24,403 nucleotides of DNA from a virus: positions 1 to 24,403 of IMG/VR virus record IMGVR_UViG_3300023180_000386. One strand, given 5' to 3'. Position 1 is the stretch's first letter, and each line of letters starts with the position of its first letter. The notes below the pieces were generated by a model. It searched no databases, had not been told where the DNA came from, and saw nothing but the letters and a program-made list of their open reading frames with translations. Of the stretch, positions 1 to 8,316 are shown piece after piece. Made by a program: the position numbers and the translations under genes.

Positions 1-290
1 TCTACTTCATTTGGTTTTAAACGTAGAGCTTCTGCTGATATATCGTTTTTGAATAGAGCAAAGTCTGCTCGTGATTTAACTGCATCCCTACTACTTTCTT
101 GTTCCCATTCTGTATTTCTCAAACTCGTCGCAGCCTCAGCTGCACCACCAAAGAGTTTTGAAAGAGCCTCTGCTTCCTTACCAACACGTGGGTCTACGTA
201 TTCAGGAACAACATAGGTAGAGACGGGAGAGGCTGTAGGGCGTAACTGACGGGTAGGACTCGTCCTATCGACTTGTACTCGCTTAGCCAT
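1..290 (-). CDS. Internal virion protein, gp15-like (N-terminal part only)
   Basis: An open frame starts at ATG 290-288, preceded by AAGGAG four bases upstream, and runs off the left edge of the window without a stop. The visible 96 residues start MAKRVQVDRTSPTRQLRP and are charged and alanine-rich, with no catalytic motif. The call rests on position: it directly follows the gp13- and gp14-like genes, which is where T7 places gp15, an internal core protein ejected with gp14 and gp16 to form the trans-envelope DNA conduit. It could instead be another internal core protein; the fragment is too short to decide. Confidence 0.6.
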   Translation of the reverse strand, partial: MAKRVQVDRTSPTRQLRPTASPVSTYVVPEYVDPRVGKEAEALSKLFGGAAEAATSLRNTEWEQESSRDAVKSRADFALFKNDISAEALRLKPNEV

Positions 291-306
291 ATGTCTCCTT
301 AATTAA

Positions 307-876
307 TTACCAAGAACTCCACATCTTCTTAGCTGTATCTTTGTAACCCCAGTTCTTCTGGCCAGCTGATAATGTAGTGTGGGTGCTAGCGAAGTTAGTA
401 CCAACTCCAACACCAATCTTGCCTAATGACTGTCCAATAGAAGGTGCATAACCTTTTTGAACACTATTTACTCTATTTTTATAACTAGACTGGATACCTG
501 CCTTTTGATCCAAAGACTGTTGTTTCACCATGTCAAAGTTACGGTCAATTGTGTTTTGCTCGACAGCTCCAGTTCTCTGGATATCTCTCAGGAGCGCACT
601 CACTGATCCACCAGAAACATTAGACTCACCTGCGGCAGTCCTAGCTGTACCTTGTTTCTTTAAAGACTCGAGATCTTCTTTCATCTTCTCCGCGTTAGCT
701 GCATCAGCTTCTTGGTCTAGACGTCGATTAACTGCACGATTCTCATCATCTCGAGCTATACGAGCATTACGTGCATTTTCTTTATATCGCTCATTCTGAG
801 CATTAGCTGCTTTAACCTGAGCGTTGTGTTCCATCACACCGCTGGCTACAGTCAGCACTGTTGCTAAATCGCACAT
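307..876 (-). CDS. Internal virion protein, gp14-like
   Basis: 189 aa, close to the 196 aa of T7 gp14, an internal core protein ejected into the host envelope. The start ATG has AGAGGA five bases upstream. The N-terminus (MCDLATVLTVASGVMEHNAQ) is a short hydrophobic stretch. It is followed by a long alanine-, asparagine- and charge-rich helical segment (about residues 20-75) that looks like a coiled coil, then a glycine/serine patch (about 82-92). The C-terminal quarter is glycine-rich and ends in WSSW. No enzyme motif is visible. The gene sits one base from the gp13-like gene and 16 bases before the gp15-like gene, the T7 order 13-14-15. The family call combines position, length and composition. 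Confidence 0.78.
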   Translation of the reverse strand: MCDLATVLTVASGVMEHNAQVKAANAQNERYKENARNARIARDDENRAVNRRLDQEADAANAEKMKEDLESLKKQGTARTAAGESNVSGGSVSALLRDIQRTGAVEQNTIDRNFDMVKQQSLDQKAGIQSSYKNRVNSVQKGYAPSIGQSLGKIGVGVGTNFASTHTTLSAGQKNWGYKDTAKKMWSSW

Positions 877-877
877 A

Positions 878-1336
878 TTAATCCTCTCGAATAATTACAA
901 ATTCTAGGAATGGAGCTGGGTTCTTACCGAAGTTCTCTATTCGTCTTAAAAATTTAAAACCTAACCATTCCAACCATCTAATAGCTTCTTTGTTATCTGC
1001 ATGGACATAATTAAAAAGCATGTACTTTTTAGTGAGTACATCCTCTATCCATTCTTTAGATCCTCTTAGGAATTCTCTAGCAATCTCAGGAAGCTTGTCT
1101 GAGGCTAATAACCAAGGGACACCAATGTTTTCATCAATCTCTCCATAGCCAAACATGCCTATAGGCTGTTCGTCATAGATGATAGTAAACACCTCAACTG
1201 AGTCGCTAAATGAGATGTCTAGTGCTTCCTTAGGCTCCATGCCGTGTGAATGCCAGAGTTCTTTGACATCTCCCGTGCGGATCTGAGAAGCAAGTAAATC
1301 AACATCTTCTTTTTTAGCCGCACGAAAATATGCCAT
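878..1336 (-). CDS. gp13-like virion/assembly protein with GNAT-like sequence
   Basis: 152 aa (T7 gp13 is 138 aa). It starts MAYFRAAKKEDVDLLASQ, and the C-terminal half contains HADNKEAIRWLEWLGFKFL. That pattern (Asn, then Ala-x-x-x-L-x-x-x-GF) resembles the C-terminal motif of GNAT acetyltransferases; phage gp13 proteins are known to look this way. T7 gp13 is needed for assembly or maturation of the internal core rather than for a demonstrated acetylation reaction. AAGGAG lies seven bases before the ATG, inside the end of the tail tubular B gene's intergenic gap. An active acetyltransferase is possible but not shown. Confidence 0.75.
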   Translation of the reverse strand: MAYFRAAKKEDVDLLASQIRTGDVKELWHSHGMEPKEALDISFSDSVEVFTIIYDEQPIGMFGYGEIDENIGVPWLLASDKLPEIAREFLRGSKEWIEDVLTKKYMLFNYVHADNKEAIRWLEWLGFKFLRRIENFGKNPAPFLEFVIIRED

Positions 1337-1339
1337 CTG

Positions 1340-3631
1340 TTATCTCCTTTTCGAGCGTAGTACGAAATACCCTTCCCATTCCGCTGATTGGAATTGACAA
1401 GGTAGATGGGAATCACTAACTAATTCGATTTTTACTTCACTAGCCTTAGCTAGTACTGGAAGTTTAAATGTACCTGTAGCTAGAGGAACTTTACCAAGTA
1501 AGTTGGTACTTGCACCTACTAGACGACCTGTAAAGACAACTTCTGATGAAGTACGTTTAGTGGGGGTGATTACAGCTTTAAAATAACCAGAGTTACTGTA
1601 TACGACACCCATGCGTCGAACTTGTAATCTACCTATAGTGATTGGCTCATTATCTTCTTTTACTACGAGCTCTGAAAATTCATACCTAAATGTAAAAGGT
1701 ATGCCAGCGAATACTGTACGTCCTGCTGTTAACTTAGCACTCACATCAGCTGCTGCAATAATGTCACCTTTATCAGTGATATATGTCAGATTGCTATCTG
1801 TGTATGGGACGGTAGTAGTACCACCGGATGTTAATGTTACACGCCTATCTAAATGACAACTCCAGCCACCATCAGTGATTGCTGTAGCTACATCTTGAGA
1901 TAGGTTGATTGTTTCTAAATAAATACCGTCAGATCTTTCAATTACAATAAAGATGTCTGATTGGTTAAAGTCTACATTTAAGACATCACCATCAAACGTC
2001 CAACGGCTCCATGAGTTCTGAACCTTTTGTTCACCAGTCCAATAATATCTATTGATATAAACTGCTTGAGGATCATCTTCTGTTAATATTAATAATGTAT
2101 CTTCATTAGATGAGGCCACCATTTTGGTAACTTCACCTTCAATATATCTTGGGATATGCGAAGTGATCTCTACAGCATTTGCATTAGATTCTGTGGAATC
2201 CTCAATGAAGTATTCACGTATACCTGACCACTTACCTCTTTGGGTAGGGAAGAATACGAATCTACCTGCTGTTGCTGGTTTAGTTCTAAGAGATGCCTCG
2301 AAGTTAGTAGCAACGTCAATAGACACACTAGCTGGAGTCAATAAGTCTTGAGCTTGTAAATTAAACTGAGTTAGATCTGAGAAGATCAGTAGTGACTTAT
2401 TGAAAGGCACAGCGTGCTTAAGAATCGATACTTGGTTATTAGATACAGCTACATCAATACGAGCTGAGTCTAGTAATGAGAATACCGTTCTTTGGAAAAA
2501 GTTATAGTACTCCCCTGCTTCACTAAAGATGACATTTTCATCACTTAAGAAACCTAAGCGATTCCTGTGTAGGAAGATGTCATTCAGCTTATTATCTATA
2601 AAGCTAGGGAATGGATTTGTGTTGTCATCACCAGCTGCACGATCCTCCCAAGGTGCTTCTTGGAATACAAAGCTACCATTAGTTTGCTTCACTAATTGGT
2701 GAGGCATTGTGGAGGCGTCGATACGAATATCAGCACCTGGCTCTACTACCTCTTTCCACACATATTGGCCTGAGTTAGTAGGATCTTGTAATTCTACATA
2801 GTAGTCATCTTCATCATCATCAGACTGACCTTTGATCATAATAGTGAAACCTAATTCACCTTTATCAGGTAGATCTAAGAAGTCCTTAGTTTGTCCTTTG
2901 AATGCATATAAGAATGTGTCACCGCGTGAGTCAGAAGCTCCAATTTTAAATGTGCCACCATCTGTACGCTTTATGTAGAAAGTTGAATCGTAATCAACAA
3001 TTGTGAAGTAACTAGGTAAGTTGCTGTTTAAAGCATTCTGCAATTGTTGAGAAATATTATCGGTCTTAACACTAGCCTGATTTGATGCAACAGATGAATC
3101 TTGTGTTGTATATGAGGCTGTATAAGATGTTCCATTGTAATAAATTGTTACATTATAAGTTGTTTCATAATCACCTTGCTTACAATAAACAAGGGCTTCA
3201 TCAGGACGAACTGTAGAAGTCGTGGTGTCCTTAAGTACTGTTGTATTTTTATTTACAATAAATGTGTAGTCAGCAATTGATGTTGCTGTTAATTCTTTTG
3301 ATGGGTTTGTCAATCCACTTAAATAAGTTGCAGATCCTGTAACAGTTCTTGCAACACCATCTTGGTCAAACACATAAATATTCGAACTTGTAATTACCAG
3401 TGTATAAAGCTCATCAGCATCACGACGAATAGTGTGTATAAAAGCGTTAGTTGCTGTTCCAGAATTAAGTAGCTTTCCAACATTTACAGTTCCTGGTCTT
3501 TTCTTTAAACCATCAACAACAGTTGATAAGCCATTTTCCTGTACCTCTGCTTGTGTTTTAAGACGTAAAGAAGGTGGCTGCTGTGATACCCCATTAATGA
3601 GATTGGGTATCGATTCTGAAATTAATGGCAT
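1340..3631 (-). CDS. Tail tubular protein B (nozzle), gp12-like
   Basis: 763 aa, similar to T7 gp12 (794 aa), which forms the hexameric nozzle at the end of the short tail and joins tail tubular A to the fibres. The N-terminus (SIPNLINGVSQQPPSLR, residues about 7-23) is the conserved opening of this family, followed by AEVQENGLSTVVDGLKKRPG. Later segments such as HRNRLGFLSDENVIFSE (about 355-371) are also typical of gp12 proteins. It sits between tail tubular A and gp13-like, as in T7. Nine bases separate it from the upstream gene. No disruption is seen, and there are no membrane segments or signal peptide. Confidence 0.95.
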   Translation of the reverse strand: MPLISESIPNLINGVSQQPPSLRLKTQAEVQENGLSTVVDGLKKRPGTVNVGKLLNSGTATNAFIHTIRRDADELYTLVITSSNIYVFDQDGVARTVTGSATYLSGLTNPSKELTATSIADYTFIVNKNTTVLKDTTTSTVRPDEALVYCKQGDYETTYNVTIYYNGTSYTASYTTQDSSVASNQASVKTDNISQQLQNALNSNLPSYFTIVDYDSTFYIKRTDGGTFKIGASDSRGDTFLYAFKGQTKDFLDLPDKGELGFTIMIKGQSDDDEDDYYVELQDPTNSGQYVWKEVVEPGADIRIDASTMPHQLVKQTNGSFVFQEAPWEDRAAGDDNTNPFPSFIDNKLNDIFLHRNRLGFLSDENVIFSEAGEYYNFFQRTVFSLLDSARIDVAVSNNQVSILKHAVPFNKSLLIFSDLTQFNLQAQDLLTPASVSIDVATNFEASLRTKPATAGRFVFFPTQRGKWSGIREYFIEDSTESNANAVEITSHIPRYIEGEVTKMVASSNEDTLLILTEDDPQAVYINRYYWTGEQKVQNSWSRWTFDGDVLNVDFNQSDIFIVIERSDGIYLETINLSQDVATAITDGGWSCHLDRRVTLTSGGTTTVPYTDSNLTYITDKGDIIAAADVSAKLTAGRTVFAGIPFTFRYEFSELVVKEDNEPITIGRLQVRRMGVVYSNSGYFKAVITPTKRTSSEVVFTGRLVGASTNLLGKVPLATGTFKLPVLAKASEVKIELVSDSHLPCQFQSAEWEGYFVLRSKRR

Positions 3632-3640
3632 TGCTCACCT

Positions 3641-4222
3641 CTATAATGTTGTTGTTATATTCCTATCGATGATTCTGTACACATCGTAGTTATCAAATAT
3701 TGAGTAATCTCCTGTATTTGATTCAGCATCTTTAAGCTCAACTAAAGCCAACATTTCATCTTTCTCTTGGAAACCGTGGAGTTCTACAGATCCCACAGCT
3801 CGATCTTGGAAGACTCTTGCTGCCTTAACAGTTACGTAGCGTCTTAATGCTTCTGGAGTGTCTTCAAAAGGAAGAAGAACAACCATATCTACTTCAAGAG
3901 TTTCAGTGATCGTGAATGTATGATTAGTTTTGTTATAAAGTTTCTTTCCTCTTTGGACATAATCTGATTGTGAATACCCGTGTAAATCTACACGTAGGCA
4001 GTCATTAGGAAGGACGATCTCGTTAGAATTGTTTGGAACGACCTTCATTTTAATTTCTGTATTGAAGTGCCAGCCTTGTGACTGAACATCACGGCTGATT
4101 GATTCGAGAATAGTTTCAGCCATCTCAGCGTCTACCAAGCCGGAATTCAAAGAGTTGACTGGCGACTCACCAATACTGCTTAGTATTATGTTTACTGCTT
4201 CTAGTTTTGTAGTTGGAGTCAT
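3641..4222 (-). CDS. Tail tubular protein A (gatekeeper/adaptor), gp11-like
   Basis: 193 aa against 196 aa for T7 gp11, the dodecameric adaptor between portal and nozzle. The N-terminus (TKLEAVNIILSSIGESPVNSL, about residues 5-25) is the family signature of phage tail tubular A proteins: a helical segment followed by SIGE-P-V. A second conserved block, QSQGWHFNTE, lies at about residues 48-57. The gene lies downstream of the capsid gene and its terminator-like hairpin, matching T7, where gene 11 follows gene 10 and the T-phi terminator. Synteny and sequence agree well. Confidence 0.95.
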   Translation of the reverse strand: MTPTTKLEAVNIILSSIGESPVNSLNSGLVDAEMAETILESISRDVQSQGWHFNTEIKMKVVPNNSNEIVLPNDCLRVDLHGYSQSDYVQRGKKLYNKTNHTFTITETLEVDMVVLLPFEDTPEALRRYVTVKAARVFQDRAVGSVELHGFQEKDEMLALVELKDAESNTGDYSIFDNYDVYRIIDRNITTTL

Positions 4223-4232
4223 ATTTACCTCG

Positions 4233-4270
4233 AAAAAAAAGGGAACCCATGCCGAAACACAGGATCCCTT
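4233..4270 (-). terminator. Rho-independent terminator after the major capsid gene
   Basis: On the minus strand, AAGGGATCC (4270-4262) pairs with GGTTCCCTT (4247-4239) with one internal mismatch. A run of eight T residues follows directly. It sits in the 60-base gap between the capsid and tail tubular A genes, the position of the main T-phi terminator of T7 downstream of gene 10. Partial read-through would give excess capsid protein over tail proteins. Confidence 0.85.
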
Positions 4271-4282
4271 AGATTTAATTAG

Positions 4283-5350
4283 TTACGCAGACAATAATGC
4301 GATAGCGCAACCTGGGCGAAGGATGTTGTGACCCATCGCGTATTTTGAAACCATCAATGTACCTTGACGTTCGATTTGGTACTCAGACTCAACACCAAGA
4401 TCCATAAGCTTAACTGTAGCTGCTGCATCAGGAGTGAAGATAAGACCACGAACATCAGAGAAGTCGCCTTTATAAGCGCCAGTACGTGATGTAGTGATTG
4501 GAGACTCATCATTATCAGACAGAGCTGATGATTGATTAGTTGTTGGTAAGTGGTTAGACATCATAATCTTGACGCCACCAACCATAGGTACAACGCCGCC
4601 AGATACTGAACCTGCACCACCAACGTCCCTGTTTAACCAAGTCGCTTTAGTAGTATCAGATACATTTAGCATAGCGTAGTACTGCTCAGGCGGAAGCACA
4701 CATACCGCATTTTCCATAGGTACGTTCTTCTTAGTGAACTCTTCTAATGCTGAGTAGATAGCAGCTGTAATTTTAGCTGGATCTGTAGCATCAGCAGCTG
4801 TAGTACCGATAGTTACGTTATCTGTGTAAGTTTCATCATCAAATGAAGAACCAAGTAGAGCAGCAGCTTTAGCAGCAACGTTAGCGTATGTTAGACCAGA
4901 ACCAACGTCAGCAGCGTTAGACGCGATAGACGCAGCTTTAGCAACGATACGGAAGATGTTACGGTCAGCTTGACGTGCTAATGCAGCACCAGACTCTTTA
5001 GCGTAGATACCACGAACATCGTAGTGATTCATAGCTTCATCAATGTTAGCGATGAAAGTAGGTGAGATTAGTAAGTCATCAACAGTAACGATACGCTCGC
5101 CATGCTTAACTTTACCAGGATCAATCATTGTGCCTGGAGTATGGTATTCAGCAGCCGCATAACCTGTTAGAGGGAATGATGCGCTCTTACCATTTGAAAT
5201 TGTACGTGTGCGGTGCAAAGGCATCGCAATGTTAGTATGTTGGAAAGCAGTTAATACTTCACCAGCATACAGCTTCAGGAACAACGAACGATCGTCGCCT
5301 GTAGCATTTATTTGACCCAAACGTGATGGGTCGTAATTTGGAAGTGCCAT
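4283..5350 (-). CDS. Major capsid protein, gp10-like
   Basis: 355 aa (T7 gp10A is 345 aa), the HK97-fold shell protein of the icosahedral head. The opening DDRSLFLKLYAGEVLTAFQ (about residues 19-37) and the following TRTISNGKSASFPLTG are characteristic of the T7 capsid family. The C-terminus ends in ILRPGCAIALLSA. It has its own 154-base upstream region with a terminator-like hairpin and a leader containing TAAAGG about eight bases before the ATG. A terminator follows, so the gene is transcriptionally isolated like T7 gene 10. No frameshifted long form (gp10B-like) is obvious, because the terminator begins only 13 bases after the stop. Confidence 0.95.
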   Translation of the reverse strand: MALPNYDPSRLGQINATGDDRSLFLKLYAGEVLTAFQHTNIAMPLHRTRTISNGKSASFPLTGYAAAEYHTPGTMIDPGKVKHGERIVTVDDLLISPTFIANIDEAMNHYDVRGIYAKESGAALARQADRNIFRIVAKAASIASNAADVGSGLTYANVAAKAAALLGSSFDDETYTDNVTIGTTAADATDPAKITAAIYSALEEFTKKNVPMENAVCVLPPEQYYAMLNVSDTTKATWLNRDVGGAGSVSGGVVPMVGGVKIMMSNHLPTTNQSSALSDNDESPITTSRTGAYKGDFSDVRGLIFTPDAAATVKLMDLGVESEYQIERQGTLMVSKYAMGHNILRPGCAIALLSA

Positions 5351-5464
5351 ATTATTTACCTTTAAATAAAATTAAAAAAATTGCCTATAACAACCTTCTT
5401 TCTTCCCTTTCTCTAAGATTATCCTCCGCAGAGGGTCAAAGGTAATTGTTCGTAAATATGGTTT
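5351..5464 (-). promoter_or_regulatory. Leader/likely promoter region of the capsid gene
   Basis: This 114-base non-coding stretch lies between the hairpin after the scaffold gene and the capsid start. It is AT-rich near the gene and contains a purine-rich block (AGAGAAAGGGAAGAAAGAAGG on the minus strand), preceded by GGATAATC and a short inverted repeat CCTC-TGCG-GAGG. In T7 the strongest class III promoter is here. I see no match to the T7 promoter consensus, so the polymerase presumably uses a different sequence. The function is inferred from position. Confidence 0.4.
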
Positions 5465-5495
5465 GTTAATAAAGTGGCGTAACCGAAGCTACGCC
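5465..5495 (-). terminator. UUCG-loop hairpin after the scaffold gene, terminator-like
   Basis: On the minus strand, GGCGTAGC-TTCG-GTTACGCC (5495-5476) forms an eight-pair stem (one G-U) with a UUCG tetraloop. ACTTTATTAAC follows, a weak T-rich tail. It lies nine bases past the scaffold stop. The tail is poor for a terminator, so it may instead be a 3'-end stabiliser or RNA-processing site before the capsid message. Confidence 0.6.
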
Positions 5496-5504
5496 GGACA
5501 GGAG

Positions 5505-6260
5505 TTAGATGACGTTGCTGTGGGAAACTTTCCTAGCAACCATCTGCCGAAACGCTGGATCACTCTCGTATCTCGGATCTGACATATCTCGTGTCAATTC
5601 TGCGACAGAGTTGTAGACACCAGCAGATGAACCTGTTGTATCACCGGTGAACAGGTCGGGTTGTACCCCTACATCTGAACGATATCGAGCGTGTAATCCT
5701 TGAATGGCTAATAACGCCGAGTCCATATTGGTAGTATCAAGTGCGTTGTTATAAGCATCGATTTCCCCATCAGAGAGGTTATTTGCTGCCCATTCCATCA
5801 TTTCTTGATACTGGTTTTCGCCACCGACTGAATCAAAAGCGGTAGTACGAATGTCACCCATTAGAGCTTCTTGCCCTTGGATGTATTGATCCACAACTGA
5901 ATGTGGAATTCCTGCCTCTGCAAGAGCTGAGTAGGCTTCATCAGATAGCCCACCTGTTTCAAAGTATTCTTGGGATAAGGCATTAAAGTCGATGCCTTGC
6001 TCATCTAGAAACTCTTCGATTTCTTCTTGTTGTTCTTGCTGAGATTCAATTTCTTCATTGTTGTTAGAACCTAGTTTAGATTCCAACTCTGCATAAGCCT
6101 TTGCCATATCTTCTGGAGAATCAAATTTCTCTGGCAGCCAATCAGGCTTAGCTTCCTGAGGGTTGTCTAACGCCTCAGCTTTATCAACCATTTCTTGTTG
6201 ATATTCTTGAGTCTCCTCGTGCGGAGTCTCGTCACTGTTTAATGTAATAGTATCGGCCAT
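5505..6260 (-). CDS. Capsid assembly (scaffolding) protein, gp9-like
   Basis: 251 aa (T7 gp9 is 307 aa). It is very acidic and glutamine-rich in its first half, with ENNEEIESQQEQQEEIEEFL at about residues 68-92, and predicted helical throughout. Scaffolding proteins of this type co-assemble with the capsid protein and leave the prohead. The segment PEKFDSPEDMAKAYAELESKLG (about 43-64) is a recurrent block in T7-like scaffolds. The start ATG has AGGA six bases upstream. It lies between portal and capsid genes, each boundary marked by a hairpin. No protease domain is present. Confidence 0.93.
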   Translation of the reverse strand: MADTITLNSDETPHEETQEYQQEMVDKAEALDNPQEAKPDWLPEKFDSPEDMAKAYAELESKLGSNNNEEIESQQEQQEEIEEFLDEQGIDFNALSQEYFETGGLSDEAYSALAEAGIPHSVVDQYIQGQEALMGDIRTTAFDSVGGENQYQEMMEWAANNLSDGEIDAYNNALDTTNMDSALLAIQGLHARYRSDVGVQPDLFTGDTTGSSAGVYNSVAELTRDMSDPRYESDPAFRQMVARKVSHSNVI

Positions 6261-6273
6261 AGTTTTCCTGTAA

Positions 6274-6300
6274 TTAAAAAGGGCTACCGAAGTAACCCTT
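6274..6300 (-). terminator. Terminator with UUCG tetraloop after the portal gene
   Basis: On the minus strand, AAGGGTTAC-TTCG-GTAGCCCTT (6300-6279) gives a nine-pair stem with one G-U and a UUCG loop. TTTTTAATTA follows at once. It begins five bases after the portal stop and ends just before the scaffold ribosome site. The stem, stable loop and T-run fit a rho-independent terminator, presumably leaky since no long promoter region follows. Confidence 0.78.
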
Positions 6301-6304
6301 AGTG

Positions 6305-7864
6305 TTATTGAGTAGGTTGCATCTGCTGATCAACAACTCCTTTTGCAACGGCAGGGGTGGCCTTTTGAGCCATTTGAGATATTGCCTCTTGCATCATTTG
6401 AGCTTGTTGAGCTTGAGCAGCTTGCTGTGCTTCCATCTGTTTCTGTTCCATAGACTTAATCAGTCCACGAGTATCAATACCAAGTGATGCACCTAAACGA
6501 TCAATGTAATCGTCAATGTTCATCTCTTTAGCTAATACATCGGCACCTAGTGGTTGTAAGAACTTTAAGAAGGTAGCTAGTTTATTAAGATCTTGTCCTC
6601 TACCCAGAGCTTCAAGACCAGTAATGATTGAAGGCTTAAGAGTATCCTTAGGTAACTTAGGCAGCTTGCCTTGTGACTCTAAGCGATTCATGATTAGTTT
6701 AATCATTGGCATTTGCAGCTCTTGAGACAAGATACTGTAAACACCGCCTAATGCACTTTCTAACTCTTGTGCCATAAATCTGACTTCTTCAGCAGTGACA
6801 CGTTCAGCGTCACGTTGTACTGATGAGTTCAATAAGAAAGCAAATGCTAGACGATCTGTAATTTCTGCAGCAGTCTGTTGTGTAACTCTGAAGTCACCAA
6901 CTTTATTCATCTGTAATACATTTACATCTTCAGCTGTACCCTGGATAAATGCTCCATTGTCAGCCTTAGCTAATGCACTAACTTTAGTTGTACCATTTGG
7001 ACGAACCATAAATAGTACTTTTGAACTTGCTGCTGATCCTTCTACAATTGCTCTGGTGAGTGCCTCCAATGATGAGAGGTCACCATAGAATTCTTCAACG
7101 TAGCCTCTACCATAGTCTTCACCGTCAATACGAATGAAACGTAGTGGAATAAATGGAGACTTATCTTTAGGTAGATCACCTCTAGTAGACTCAACAATTT
7201 CACCACCAACTTCTTGGTAGATATCCCATCTGCCCTCTTTCAAGCAGCAGCGAGTATAGAGATCATAGCTTTTATCTAAACCTTCACCTTTTTCCTGTAA
7301 GACATCTAAGTGTGTCTGTGGGAGTGATCTAGGTGATACTGTTTCTTTGGTAATAACTTCTAGTACATTACCCATCGCATCACGTTTCACTACAAAACGA
7401 TCTAGCCTGAACACACGAATATTCCCATCTTTTGGGATATACATAAGAGCGTTACCAGTAACAATAAGATTTCTTAGTGCTTCATATACTGGAACACGTG
7501 CAGCTGATGTCTCTAATTCAGACATAGCTTGACGCTCTAATTGGGCTAGACCAGCTTCTACAGCACCGACCTTTTCTTGTCCTAATGCAGCCATAGTGGC
7601 GTCATCAATAGTAAGACGGAAGAAAGGACTATTAGGTGGGAGTAAAGCTAGTAGTAATTTAGAAGCCAGGTTGTTAACCCCTCGGGCTCCTACTGATTGA
7701 AAAGGTGTATCAAAGACAGTGTCAGCTGAGTGTCCTTTTTCAGGCACCAGCATTGGTATTGTTAACTTAGCTGATGCACGTGCCCTTGTAAGATATGTTT
7801 CCCTGTGAGCTTCTAATTCGGCATAACGATGAGCAACTGAACTATTCTTATTCAGTTGTTCCAT
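6305..7864 (-). CDS. Portal (head-tail connector) protein, gp8-like
   Basis: 519 aa (T7 gp8 is 536 aa), the dodecameric ring through which DNA is packaged and ejected. Conserved family blocks are visible: RYAELEAHRETYLTRARASAKLTIP (about residues 13-37), NNLASKLLLALLPPNSPFF (about 64-82) and the helical wing region with RDAERVTAEEVRFMAQELESALGG (about 354-377). The C-terminus is a glutamine/alanine-rich helix ending in QQMQPTQ. GAGGA lies about eight bases before the ATG. Position upstream of scaffold and capsid matches T7 order 8-9-10. Confidence 0.95.
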   Translation of the reverse strand: MEQLNKNSSVAHRYAELEAHRETYLTRARASAKLTIPMLVPEKGHSADTVFDTPFQSVGARGVNNLASKLLLALLPPNSPFFRLTIDDATMAALGQEKVGAVEAGLAQLERQAMSELETSAARVPVYEALRNLIVTGNALMYIPKDGNIRVFRLDRFVVKRDAMGNVLEVITKETVSPRSLPQTHLDVLQEKGEGLDKSYDLYTRCCLKEGRWDIYQEVGGEIVESTRGDLPKDKSPFIPLRFIRIDGEDYGRGYVEEFYGDLSSLEALTRAIVEGSAASSKVLFMVRPNGTTKVSALAKADNGAFIQGTAEDVNVLQMNKVGDFRVTQQTAAEITDRLAFAFLLNSSVQRDAERVTAEEVRFMAQELESALGGVYSILSQELQMPMIKLIMNRLESQGKLPKLPKDTLKPSIITGLEALGRGQDLNKLATFLKFLQPLGADVLAKEMNIDDYIDRLGASLGIDTRGLIKSMEQKQMEAQQAAQAQQAQMMQEAISQMAQKATPAVAKGVVDQQMQPTQ

Positions 7865-7869
7865 AGGAT

Positions 7870-8106
7870 TTATCCTCTAATTTTTGGAATGTTTAACCCT
7901 GTAAGACCTGAGCCGCCTACGTTTGCTGAGCCAGGTGATAGTGAAAGGTTAACGCGGAATTTCTTAGATCCAGATGACATACGGCGTCTCTTACGAGCTG
8001 CTGATTCTGCTCCTGATTCTAAGGATGGTTTAACGTCTGCCGCCGGAGCAGCTGCTGGAGCTGGTCTTGGAGTTGGTGGCGGAGGACTTGGTCTGCTCAT
8101 GCACAT
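7870..8106 (-). CDS. Small proline/basic-rich virion protein, gp7.3-like
   Basis: 78 aa from the ATG at 8106 (GAGGA about nine bases upstream); a longer frame to 8133 has no ribosome site. The first third is a proline/alanine tract (SRPSPPPPTPRPAPAAAPA). The middle has a basic patch AARKRRRMSSGSKKFRV, and the end is glycine/serine-rich (GSANVGGSGLTGLNIPK). T7 gp7.3, a small virion protein needed for adsorption and encoded just before the portal, has the same layout: a basic KKSL-type patch and a short glycine-rich end. The call relies on position and architecture rather than on clear identity. It lies one base after the 61-aa ORF and five before the portal gene. Confidence 0.6.
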   Translation of the reverse strand: MCMSRPSPPPPTPRPAPAAAPAADVKPSLESGAESAARKRRRMSSGSKKFRVNLSLSPGSANVGGSGLTGLNIPKIRG

Positions 8107-8107
8107 A

Positions 8108-8293
8108 TCAAATTTCCTCGTTGTATATATCAATCAGATGATCCACAACGCTGCGTTCACCTTGTTTACGTGCCAATTCTTCAATAGTCATAGGCATGCG
8201 ACGAGGTAATACGTCAGGATACATACTGTTTAAATAATCAATTAATTCTTTAGAAAGAGGTGGTTTACCCCTTTTTCCTAATACTTTATTCAT
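8108..8293 (-). CDS. Unknown 61-aa protein
   Basis: I start this at ATG 8293 (MNKVLGKRGKPPLSKELIDY); a longer frame to 8332 would need a TTG inside the end of nrdB. The product is a small mixed-charge, probably helical protein without cysteines, membrane segments or signal peptide. TIEELARKQGERSVVDHLIDIYNEE at the C-terminus looks like two amphipathic helices. The ribosome site is weak (GGAA about eight bases upstream). It links the nucleotide-metabolism block to the virion block, lying 23 bases after nrdB and one base before the gp7.3-like gene. No function can be assigned. Confidence 0.7.
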   Translation of the reverse strand: MNKVLGKRGKPPLSKELIDYLNSMYPDVLPRRMPMTIEELARKQGERSVVDHLIDIYNEEI

Positions 8294-8316
8294 AAAAAGT
8301 TCCGATAACGTCCTTA

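Noticed and set aside
5474-5482. GTGGCGTAA match to the attachment repeat upstream of the capsid gene
   Set aside because: It matches only eight of the nine core bases and is part of the stem of a UUCG hairpin, which explains it.
6302-7088. Plus-strand open frames opposite the portal gene and similar ones opposite other genes
   Set aside because: All plus-strand frames lie antisense to well-supported genes, have low-complexity translations and lack ribosome sites.
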